Source of the DNA: CAADGY01 sp900696665
Lineage (GTDB): Bacteria > Acidobacteriota > Terriglobia > Bryobacterales > Bryobacteraceae
Direction of reading: 5' to 3'
Assembly: GCA_035063885.1 (NCBI GenBank)
Contig: JAPSFM010000075.1
Span: forward strand, 1-25,424
DNA length: 25,424 bases
Shown here: positions 14,918-22,322 of the stretch, in pieces
Position numbering within the stretch: the stretch's first letter is position 1
Layout of the letters: each line of letters starts with the position of its first letter
Translations under genes and position numbers: made by a program
Notes under the pieces: model-generated
Told to the model about the DNA's origin: nothing
The model's input: the letters and a program-made list of their open reading frames with translations, nothing else
Database searches by the model: none

Positions 14918-16563
14918 CAGAAGAGAAAATTCAAAGCGATACAGACCACACCCACGACGATGGCGAGCAACCCGGGCCGCTCATACCAGGGCGCACCGTG
15001 GTCGCGCGGAATCTTCGTGACACCGTACACCAGTCCTTCGAGTTCAGCGACCGGCTTGGGTGTTGTGGGCAAGCTCACGGCAATGGTCACCACGAAACAG
15101 GTTGTCCAGGCGAATATGGCGACCCAGAAATTTTGCGCCATGATCGACGGGAAGGTGTGTACCGCACCGAGCCATGCGCCCTTGCCCTCCGCCATCGTGA
15201 GGCCATGCGTCAGCGCCGCCGCGGATGTGCCCGCCACCAGGCCGGTAAACGCTCCGTGACCCGTACTGCGCTTCCAGAACATGCCGAGCAGAAATGTTGC
15301 GAACAAAGGCGCGTTCACAAACCCGAACACCAGTTGCAGCAGGTCCATGATGTTGTTGTAAAGCTGCGCCAGGTACGCTGTCCCGATCGAAAGCGCCACA
15401 CCGGCAATGGTGGTGATTCGTCCCACCCACAGGTAGTGGCTGTCAGGGGCGTTCCGGCGAATATAGCTCTGGTAGATATCGTAAGTCCAGACAGTATTGA
15501 ACGCCGTGACGTTTCCCGCCATTCCGGACATGAACGACGCCATCAGTGCCGTGAGGCCCACGCCGAGCATACCAGACGGATAAAATTGGGCCATCAACGT
15601 AGTCAGCACCTGGTCGTAATCGTAGCTGTCGCCTTTCACCGGGAGGGAATAACCGATGCCCATGCTGGACAGTGCGACGGCGGCGATTCCGGGGACAATC
15701 ACGATGAACGGGATGATCATCTTGGGAAACGCGGCAATCAGAGGAGTGCGGCGTGCCGCCGACATCGATTCAGCCGCCATGGCCCGTTGCACCACCAGGA
15801 AGTCCGTACACCAATATCCGAAAGACAGGACAAACCCGAGCCCCGCTACAAGACCGAAGATCTCGACCCCCATCGGATTTTGGGAAGCATCGCCGGCGTA
15901 CTTCCAGGAATGAGTCATTACGCGGGGTAAGCGTTCTGCCATTCCTTCCCAGCCGCCTGCTTTTGAAACAGCAAGATAAGCGAGTGGAATGAAGCCGAGG
16001 ACGATCAGCAAGAATTGCAGAACTTCGTTGTAGATCGCGCTGGTGAGGCCTCCCAGGAAGGTGTAAACCAGAACAATCCCCGCCGACAGAAGCACCGAGG
16101 CGGTGAAACTCCACCCTAGAACGAGCTGAAACAGCAGGCCCAGGGCGTACATGGAGATGCCGGAGGAAAAGACCGTCATCAAGGCAAACGTGATGGCATT
16201 CAAGCCGCGGGTTTTTTCGTCAAACCGGAGTTTGAGGTATTCCGGTACGGAGCGGGCGCGGCTTCCGTAATAGAAAGGCATCATGAAGACGCCAACGAAG
16301 ATCATGGCTGGAATGGCTCCCACCCAATAGAAGTGAGCCGTCATGATGCCGTACTTCGCGCCCGAAGCGCTCATGCCGATCAATTCCTGCGCGCCCAGAT
16401 TGGCGGCTACGAAGGCAAGACTGGTGATCCAGACCGGCACCGAGCGCCCGGACGTGAGAAAGTCGTCGCTGGTCGAGACGCGCTTTTTGAGGAGCCAGCC
16501 AATGCCGAGGACGAAGGCGAAGTACAGTGCAAGGATGAGGTAGTCGACAAAGGTAAGGTGCAA
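14914..16563 (-). CDS. Sodium:solute symporter (SSS/SGLT family), probable galactose or other sugar transporter
   Basis: This 549-residue inner-membrane protein has about 13-14 hydrophobic helices, the SSS/SGLT architecture. Family-typical stretches include 'DYLILALYFAFVLGIGW' at the start, 'SDDFLTSGRSVPVW', 'SLAFVAANLGAQELIGMSASGAKYG', quoted in parts, and 'VPEYLKLRFD'. These match the SGLT-type sugar branch more than the proline or pantothenate branches. The gene is cotranscribed with galK, which makes galactose the most likely substrate (inference). The start is TTG 16563, with a close GAGGGG sequence only 3 bases upstream, so the start is moderately certain. It lies 16 bases after the small basic-protein gene. 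Confidence 0.92.
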   Translation of the reverse strand: MHLTFVDYLILALYFAFVLGIGWLLKKRVSTSDDFLTSGRSVPVWITSLAFVAANLGAQELIGMSASGAKYGIMTAHFYWVGAIPAMIFVGVFMMPFYYGSRARSVPEYLKLRFDEKTRGLNAITFALMTVFSSGISMYALGLLFQLVLGWSFTASVLLSAGIVLVYTFLGGLTSAIYNEVLQFLLIVLGFIPLAYLAVSKAGGWEGMAERLPRVMTHSWKYAGDASQNPMGVEIFGLVAGLGFVLSFGYWCTDFLVVQRAMAAESMSAARRTPLIAAFPKMIIPFIVIVPGIAAVALSSMGIGYSLPVKGDSYDYDQVLTTLMAQFYPSGMLGVGLTALMASFMSGMAGNVTAFNTVWTYDIYQSYIRRNAPDSHYLWVGRITTIAGVALSIGTAYLAQLYNNIMDLLQLVFGFVNAPLFATFLLGMFWKRSTGHGAFTGLVAGTSAAALTHGLTMAEGKGAWLGAVHTFPSIMAQNFWVAIFAWTTCFVVTIAVSLPTTPKPVAELEGLVYGVTKIPRDHGAPWYERPGLLAIVVGVVCIALNFLFW

Positions 16564-16579
16564 AGGCCCCTCGCGCTAT

Positions 16580-16957
16580 TCAGCCCACCTTTGCGGCAGT
16601 CTTTTTCGCCGCCGCCCTGGCGATGTTCCGTTGCCGGATCGCTTCCGCTAACCTCGCCCGGCCTTCAGGCGTAAGCCCACCCTTCTTGCGCACCGGTCTA
16701 GGCGACGCTGCTGATTTTTTCTTCGTCCGTGCGGGCTGCGCGGCGAGAGCCTGCGCTTTTCGAGCATTCGCCCATCGGCGCTTTGATGCTTCCGAGATCC
16801 GTTTCAGGCCGGCCGGGCTGATGCGACTCCTGCGGACCGGTTCAGCTTCCGCTCTATCATCCTTCACCAAAGATCTCAGCTCTTGAATGGCTGAATCAAT
16901 TTTCTGACGTTCTGCTTCAAGTGCTTTGATTGCCAACTCTGCGGTTGATCTGTCCAT
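16580..16957 (-). CDS. Small basic protein with N-terminal coiled coil and duplicated SPxG-R-x-SEA motif
   Basis: In this 125-residue protein, residues 4-32 form a likely amphipathic helix or coiled coil ('AELAIKALEAERQKIDSAI'). Then come two copies of one motif: 'ISPAGLKRISEASKRR' (46-61) and 'LTPEGRARLAEAIRQR' (95-110), each followed by an Ala/Lys/Arg-rich tail. The pattern resembles short DNA-binding repeats such as NUMOD3-type helices. The protein is very basic, so nucleic-acid binding is a reasonable guess. The open frame reaches 17041, but ATG 16957 is chosen because the extra codons overlap the divergent gene's start. It lies 16 bases upstream of the symporter gene and may be the first gene of that operon. 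I do not recognise a named family. Confidence 0.7.
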   Translation of the reverse strand: MDRSTAELAIKALEAERQKIDSAIQELRSLVKDDRAEAEPVRRSRISPAGLKRISEASKRRWANARKAQALAAQPARTKKKSAASPRPVRKKGGLTPEGRARLAEAIRQRNIARAAAKKTAAKVG

Positions 16958-17002
16958 GAGATCTACAGTACTACACAGGTTGGCGTCATCTGGTTGCCGG
17001 AT

Positions 17003-17011
17003 TGCTACACT
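17003..17011 (+). promoter_or_regulatory. Extended -10-like element (TGCTACACT) before the heparinase-like gene
   Basis: TG-C-TACACT ends 14 bases before ATG 17026, within the 68-base gap between divergent genes. No Shine-Dalgarno sequence or clear -35 is visible. It shares the GCTACnnT core with the elements at 405-412, 6783-6790 and 7414-7421. Confidence 0.35.
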
Positions 17012-17025
17012 CGTCGCATAGATCA

Positions 17026-19335
17026 ATGTTTCAGAGTCCAAATCAACTCGGGCGGCGCGCGTTTCTTGTTGCCGCTTTGGGAAGCGGAGCCATTACTTCC
17101 TATAGTGCGGCGCAAGGCCACCAGACCTACGTAGTCGTGAAGCCCGGCACGCACCCGGGCATCATCTTCAGCCCACAGGAACTGCCGGCGTTGCGGCGGC
17201 GCGCAAGAGGTGCCGGCCTTGCCGCGGAAGCCTACACAAAGGTCCGCCGCACGGCTTATGAATCTTATCCGGCGGACCTGAGTGTGAAGCAGTTGGTGGG
17301 GCGCGAAGGCAACCGGCTGGCCGGGCAGTTGGAATCCATGGCTCTGGTCTACCAGATCGAGGGCGACCGCGATCTGGCGCGCAAGGCCATCCGCCTGTTT
17401 CAATCCGTCGCATCGGGCTGCGATCCACGCGAGTTTTTCCGTACCGTCGATAGCGACTTCTTTGCGACCGAGCATTGGCCCAAGGCGTTTGCATTCGCCT
17501 GGGACTGGCTGTATCCGGAAATTTCCGCGGGTGACCGCACCACGCTAATAAGAAATCTGGAAACCTGGTCCGCCGCGCTTTACGAGCACACGGAAGCCTG
17601 GTGGTGGCGCGATGCTTCCTACAACTGCGGCGCCATTCCGGTGGGTGCGAATGGCCTTCTGCTCGCCGCGATGCAGGCCGAATCGCAACATCCTGATTTC
17701 CGCCGCTGGTTCAACGAGTGCTTTCGAAAAGTGAAGGAGAACTACTTTCCGCTCACCTGGCGCGCCAGCGGCATCTGTAACGAAGGGCCCGGCTACGCGC
17801 ACTATCACAAGAACCCGACGCAGTTCGCCGATGCCGTCCGCCGCACTGGTGGCCCCGATATCATCGGCGAATCCGGCGCCGTGAACGCCATGCATTACCT
17901 GCGGCACCAGTGGATGCCGCAAGGCCGCTGCGGCACCGTTGGCGACAACACCGAATACGGCCGGCGCGTTTTCCAGGCCATCTATTTGCACGGTATTCGC
18001 GAACTGTCCGACCAGCCCGGTTTATGGACTTTCGAAAGATACGCCGACCGTGAACGTACGGAGCCGTTTCTCCAGTTCCTGTACTACCCGGACGGTCTCG
18101 ATCCGGTATCTCCCGGTACACTTGATCTGCCTACCTCTTTCTATTTCGAGATCGACAGGAATCGCGCCGGATACCTCTTCGCACGCAACGAATGGGATAA
18201 CGAGCAGGCCTCCTGGTTCGCTTTCACCACCCGCTATGCGAACGCCAACCACACCCACTACGACATGAACAGCTTCGTGTTTACGGCATTCGGCGAAGAA
18301 TTTGCGGCGCACACGAACATTTTTCCGTACCAGCACCCGCATCACGGCGCGGACCTGGAGCACAACATCGTGATTGTGGACGATGGAGGGATGCCCGCCG
18401 CCGACCGACCGAACTCGGCCGGAGACGACGGCTCGCTCTACGGTTACATGACCGGGGTTGGCGTGGGCCGCTTTGGCGATTACATGCGCGGAGATGCGCA
18501 CCGCTCCTATGCCGACCGCTCTATCAAGACGGATACTCCCGCTGTGCGGGCGGACCGCACGATGGTGTTCGCCAAGCAGGGGGCGAATCCATATATCGTC
18601 ATCGCCGACGAGATACAGCGGGATGACAAGGAACACAATTACCACTGGCAGTGGTACACCATGGCGCACGAGCTCTCCGGCCGTGGGACGCTCGATGAGC
18701 CATATTTGATCGAAGGCCGCAACGCCCGCTGCAAGATCGTCTTTTTGGAACCCCAGGCGCCGGAGCACAAATTTCGAATTGTCAAAAGCGAACAGCGGCG
18801 GCACGGCGTTGATCTGGGTTTGCTGCGGGTGACAGTTCGCGGTGTTCAGGCTCGCTATATAGCGCTGGCCGCATCCTGGCGGAAAGAGGCGCCGGAGCCG
18901 GCAGTGCGGCGTGGGCCGGAAGTGAAGGGCGCCGCGGGCGCAGCCAGTTTCGTGGTGGAAGGAGCGGACTTCCGCGACGTCATCGTGTGGCAGCCCGGCA
19001 CATCCGGCCAACCGCTAACATGTGGTGACGTCAAGACGAATGGCCTCATGACAGTCGTACGCACGGCCAGTGATGGAACAGTGGCCGGCTACATTCTTGG
19101 AGACGGCGCCTCGTTGCGGTTCGCCGACCATACTCTGGTCGACGCGCCCCGGCCGCTGGCCGTCATTGCGGACGCCAAGTACTTGTCCGCGATGGGTGCG
19201 CGGCGGGCGCACGAAAATTTGCCGCCCTTTGCCGCCGCAGGCACGGTTTGGCTCCCCTCCCCCGGTGCGGAGGTATGGGCGGATGGCACTCGCGTCACCC
19301 CGCACAAGCGGAACGGCGGCATGGCCGTTATTTAG
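17026..19335 (+). CDS. Heparinase II/III-like protein, Tat-exported (probable polysaccharide lyase)
   Basis: This is a 769-residue protein with a twin-arginine signal ('GRRAFLVAALGSGA', R10-R11), so it is probably exported folded to the periplasm. The N-terminal half is an alpha-helical toroid of the alginate-lyase/heparinase type ('AFAFAWDWLYPE', 'WWWRDASYNCG', 'GPGYAHYHKNP'). The C-terminal half is the heparinase II/III beta-domain, with the conserved 'NHTHYDMNSF' (H409, H411, D413, N415). Relatives cleave uronic-acid polysaccharides by beta-elimination; the substrate here is unknown. ATG 17026 is preferred to TTG 17002 because it places the RR motif near the N-terminus. Its stop overlaps the convergent ATPase gene by 4 bases. 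Confidence 0.85.
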   Translation: MFQSPNQLGRRAFLVAALGSGAITSYSAAQGHQTYVVVKPGTHPGIIFSPQELPALRRRARGAGLAAEAYTKVRRTAYESYPADLSVKQLVGREGNRLAGQLESMALVYQIEGDRDLARKAIRLFQSVASGCDPREFFRTVDSDFFATEHWPKAFAFAWDWLYPEISAGDRTTLIRNLETWSAALYEHTEAWWWRDASYNCGAIPVGANGLLLAAMQAESQHPDFRRWFNECFRKVKENYFPLTWRASGICNEGPGYAHYHKNPTQFADAVRRTGGPDIIGESGAVNAMHYLRHQWMPQGRCGTVGDNTEYGRRVFQAIYLHGIRELSDQPGLWTFERYADRERTEPFLQFLYYPDGLDPVSPGTLDLPTSFYFEIDRNRAGYLFARNEWDNEQASWFAFTTRYANANHTHYDMNSFVFTAFGEEFAAHTNIFPYQHPHHGADLEHNIVIVDDGGMPAADRPNSAGDDGSLYGYMTGVGVGRFGDYMRGDAHRSYADRSIKTDTPAVRADRTMVFAKQGANPYIVIADEIQRDDKEHNYHWQWYTMAHELSGRGTLDEPYLIEGRNARCKIVFLEPQAPEHKFRIVKSEQRRHGVDLGLLRVTVRGVQARYIALAASWRKEAPEPAVRRGPEVKGAAGAASFVVEGADFRDVIVWQPGTSGQPLTCGDVKTNGLMTVVRTASDGTVAGYILGDGASLRFADHTLVDAPRPLAVIADAKYLSAMGARRAHENLPPFAAAGTVWLPSPGAEVWADGTRVTPHKRNGGMAVI

Positions 19336-21728
19336 GACAAAGCCGTTTTCGCCCGGTCGGTTTGCGGAACCCAGGCGAGTCCGAACAGTCGCACCGAGAT
19401 ATTGGATTTTCGCGGTCGAACCGGTAGTTCCTCTATCGAGCCCGCGGAAGTGTCAAATTCAGACCGGATGCGGCTGCACTCCGCCTGAAGCTGTTCGTCC
19501 AGCTGTTCGCGCTGTGTTTCAAGGGCCTCTACCGTCTCGAGTGCCCGCTGGACATCGCCGGATTCTTTCCGGCTGCGGCTCACTTGACGAACCGCCGCGC
19601 CGGCCCGCCGCAGATTCGTCGTGCTGAGTGTCTTGCGCCCAAAAAGCGCGCCTGCCAGAGTCGACGCGATGGAACCCGCCACCGCCAGGAACTGCCCCTG
19701 CGACTGCTGCTGCTCGCGCTCCACAGCCTGCCGTGCGCGGCGGATACGGTCCTCCAAGGCCGCGAGTTTAGGAGAGTACTTCTGACGCAATTCCTCGATC
19801 GCTCGATCGCGTTGTTCCCTCGACAACTGCTGCACGTGCAGGCGGAAATCCCGCTCTGTTTCTCCCGGGCGGGACATCTCGCCCAACGATGTGCTCCGCC
19901 ACAAGTTCAGCACCGCGTTTGAAGACAGCCAGTTCACAAAATCCTTGTTCCACCCGGCATAGCTTTTGGCCCGCGCGCCTGCCGGCGGCAACGTGACGAA
20001 ACGGCTTCCTTCGCTGGGTACCTGCTCGAGCGTGGCGGCATCGATTTCCTCCAGCCACGCATCATCCCAATTCACCGCCAGTACATCGTCGTTGAGTCGT
20101 GTCAAATAGGCGCAGTCGCGCGTTTCGTCGACCTTGTTCTTCGCATCGACAAAACGGACCTGCGCAATACCGAGGAGCATCGGTTCATACACTACGCTGC
20201 CGCGAGATGGGAAAAAATACTGCGGTATCTCCGGAGGAAGGGCGGGCCGCGGTCCAGCCTCCCGGCTTAGCAGCGCCGCAAGACCGGGAGCTTCCCTGGG
20301 TTCGGCCGCTGGCGCGCTGCGTGCGCTCATCAGCCGCTTGATCTCCGGCCGGGTGAGCGGGCCGCGCAAATACGAGAGCGCCCAACGCGTTTCGAATATC
20401 ACCGGGGCATCCTCGTGTACGTTGTTCATCAGAAAAATTCTGCTGCCGAGGCCCGCGAGAATTTGCTCCATCGCCCCGCGGTCAAACCCCGCGCCGGCTG
20501 CCGCCGCTGCCCCCTCCAATCCCTCCATCACACGCGCCTTGTCCCGCTCGGTCTGTAGCCGGCCGATGAACCAGGTTCCCGCGTTCGACAGCCCTTTGTA
20601 GTCCAGGTCCACCGGATTCTGTGTGGCAAGAACTACGCCCAGACCGAAGGCGCGAGCCTGCTTCAGTAACGTCAGCAGCGGGAGCTTCGAGGGCGGATTG
20701 GCGACGGGCGGAAAATACCCGAAGATCTCGTCCATGTAAAGAATGGCCCGCAAGCTCGTGGTGCCTGGCTGCGTTCGCATCCAACTCATCGTCTGGCCCA
20801 ACAGCAGCGACACGAAGAACATCCTCTCGGAGTCGTTCAAGTGCGCAATCGAGAAGATCGCCATTCGTGGCTTTCCCTGCGCGGTATACAGGAGACGATT
20901 CACGTCGAGAGGTTCACCCGAAAGCCATACTTCAAAACCAGGTGCAGCCAGCACGTTGTTGAGTGCCATGGCCAGGCCGAAACGGTCTTTCGCCGGGTAA
21001 AACGATTCAAGATCGAAAACGCCGATACGGTTCACCGGGGGATTCTGAATCTGCTGGATCAGAGTTCCCAGGTCCAGATCCTCACCGTTTTTCCACGCAC
21101 GATCCAAAATCGTGGCAATCAGGATATGTTCGCGGCTTTTGAGCGGGTCGGCTTCAACGCCGATGAGCGCCAGTAGAGATGTCGTGGTGGCACTGACGCT
21201 GTCGCGCAACAGATCGCGATCGTTCCGGATATTTTCGGGCGGCGCCGCGAACGATGCGATCACCGAAACGGGAATGCCCGCATCGCTCCCCGGGGTGTAG
21301 ATTGAGAACTCAGCGGAATCGCGGAGCTTGCGAATGCGCTCCGGTGTCTGTCCCCACTTCGCCAGTCCATTTCTCCACAGCCCGGCCTGTTCTCTGGCGT
21401 ATTCCTCTTTAGACAGGCCTTTTCGCGTAGCGCCGTCTTCGTCCACCCAGGGCAGAAACTGTTCCGGCTGTAACTCGGGAAAGTTCAGCAGCAGGTTGGT
21501 GAGGTCGCCCTTCGGATCGATGATGAGCGCGGGAATGCCGTCGATGGCCGCCTCTTCGAGCAGTCCGATTCCAAGCCCCGTCTTTCCGCTACCGGTCATG
21601 CCGACGCACACCGCGTGCGTCAGCAGATCCTTGGAATCGTAGAGCACCGGTTCATCGCTGCTTTTGCCTTGGGGCAGATTGTAGTGCCGTCCCAGATAGA
21701 ACGCGCCGAGTTTTTCGAAATCCTGCAT
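19332..21728 (-). CDS. HerA/FtsK-like ATPase with C-terminal coiled coil
   Basis: This 798-residue cytoplasmic P-loop ATPase has Walker A 'GMTGSGKT' (43-50), 'IIDPKGDL' after it, Walker B 'ILYMDEIFGYFPP' (D333, E334) and a sensor-like 'LATQNPVDLDYKG'. This is the pattern of the HerA/VirB4/FtsK group that pumps DNA or protein as a hexamer. The C-terminal part, roughly residues 630-790, is a Glu/Gln/Arg-rich coiled coil interrupted by a small 'AGALFGR' segment. No NurA nuclease or known defence effector is adjacent, so the role is unknown. ATG 21728 has a GGAGAAG ribosome site 1-2 bases nearer than usual. The upstream gene is divergent and the downstream gene convergent, so it is a single-gene unit. 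Confidence 0.85.
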   Translation of the reverse strand: MQDFEKLGAFYLGRHYNLPQGKSSDEPVLYDSKDLLTHAVCVGMTGSGKTGLGIGLLEEAAIDGIPALIIDPKGDLTNLLLNFPELQPEQFLPWVDEDGATRKGLSKEEYAREQAGLWRNGLAKWGQTPERIRKLRDSAEFSIYTPGSDAGIPVSVIASFAAPPENIRNDRDLLRDSVSATTTSLLALIGVEADPLKSREHILIATILDRAWKNGEDLDLGTLIQQIQNPPVNRIGVFDLESFYPAKDRFGLAMALNNVLAAPGFEVWLSGEPLDVNRLLYTAQGKPRMAIFSIAHLNDSERMFFVSLLLGQTMSWMRTQPGTTSLRAILYMDEIFGYFPPVANPPSKLPLLTLLKQARAFGLGVVLATQNPVDLDYKGLSNAGTWFIGRLQTERDKARVMEGLEGAAAAAGAGFDRGAMEQILAGLGSRIFLMNNVHEDAPVIFETRWALSYLRGPLTRPEIKRLMSARSAPAAEPREAPGLAALLSREAGPRPALPPEIPQYFFPSRGSVVYEPMLLGIAQVRFVDAKNKVDETRDCAYLTRLNDDVLAVNWDDAWLEEIDAATLEQVPSEGSRFVTLPPAGARAKSYAGWNKDFVNWLSSNAVLNLWRSTSLGEMSRPGETERDFRLHVQQLSREQRDRAIEELRQKYSPKLAALEDRIRRARQAVEREQQQSQGQFLAVAGSIASTLAGALFGRKTLSTTNLRRAGAAVRQVSRSRKESGDVQRALETVEALETQREQLDEQLQAECSRIRSEFDTSAGSIEELPVRPRKSNISVRLFGLAWVPQTDRAKTALS

Positions 21729-21740
21729 GCTTCTCCAGTC

Positions 21741-21746
21741 TACAAT
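21741..21746 (+). promoter_or_regulatory. -10-like element (TACAAT) upstream of the MOSC gene
   Basis: TACAAT is a good match to TATAAT, but no -35 is recognisable at the right distance. It lies in the 99-base gap (21729-21827) between the divergent ATPase and MOSC genes and would give a leader of about 75 bases. Confidence 0.3.
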
Positions 21747-21827
21747 CGCCTTTCAAGCGGTGAATGGCAAGACTGTAATGCCGCCGTGGTTCAATATAGG
21801 AGCGGGCTGGTGTGCCCGCAGAGTAGA

Positions 21828-22322
21828 ATGCAAGGCACGGTCCTCCAAGTCAACATTTCACCAGGCGGTCTTCCCAAGTATCCGATCCAGGAAGCGGTTG
21901 TAACGCCCTTCGGAATTGAAGGAGACTCGTGCGCTCATCCGGAAGTTCACGGCGGACTGGAAAAGGCCCTGCTGATCGTCTGCTCCGAAGTGATCGAAGA
22001 GTTGAAGGAGCGCGGGCACCCGCTTTTTCCGGGTGCACTTGGCGAGAACCTTACGACTGCCGGCCTGGACCGGCGGCAGCTTCGTACGGGCCAGCAATTT
22101 CGCGTAGGCAGTGCTTTCATCGAGCTGACACGAATCCGCCGCCCTTGCTCGTCGCTCGATACGATCGGCGCGGGGCTGCAAACCGAACTGTTCGATGCGG
22201 CTGTGAAAGCGGGCGATACGCACTCGCCACGCTGGGGCATGAGCGGATTTTACGCGCGTGTTTTAAGGCCGGGTACGGTCAGACCGAACGATATAATCCA
22301 GCTTGTGGGCCAGGTTGTCTGA
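21828..22322 (+). CDS. MOSC-domain protein (YiiM-like)
   Basis: This 164-residue stand-alone MOSC domain belongs to the family related to the molybdenum-cofactor sulfurase C-terminus. Conserved features are 'GGLPK.PI' near the start, 'GD.....VHGGLEKAL' (32-47), 'PGALGENLTT' (68-77) and the single conserved cysteine C107 in 'RIRRPCSSLD', which in the family carries a persulfide or binds molybdopterin. Members act in sulfur or molybdenum-cofactor chemistry; the specific reaction is unknown. The frame extends upstream to 21615 without homology, so ATG 21828 is chosen. The stop codon directly abuts the glnE start, so the two are probably cotranscribed, though no functional link is known. Confidence 0.9.
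   Translation: MQGTVLQVNISPGGLPKYPIQEAVVTPFGIEGDSCAHPEVHGGLEKALLIVCSEVIEELKERGHPLFPGALGENLTTAGLDRRQLRTGQQFRVGSAFIELTRIRRPCSSLDTIGAGLQTELFDAAVKAGDTHSPRWGMSGFYARVLRPGTVRPNDIIQLVGQVV

Noticed and set aside
14998..15930. Plus-strand open frame of 310 codons opposite the symporter gene
   Set aside because: It is rich in Arg/His/Gln, as expected from the antisense of a membrane protein. It has no homology signal.
18022..19011. Minus-strand open frame of 329 codons inside the heparinase-like gene
   Set aside because: It is an antisense shadow with no recognisable motif; the plus-strand protein is well supported.
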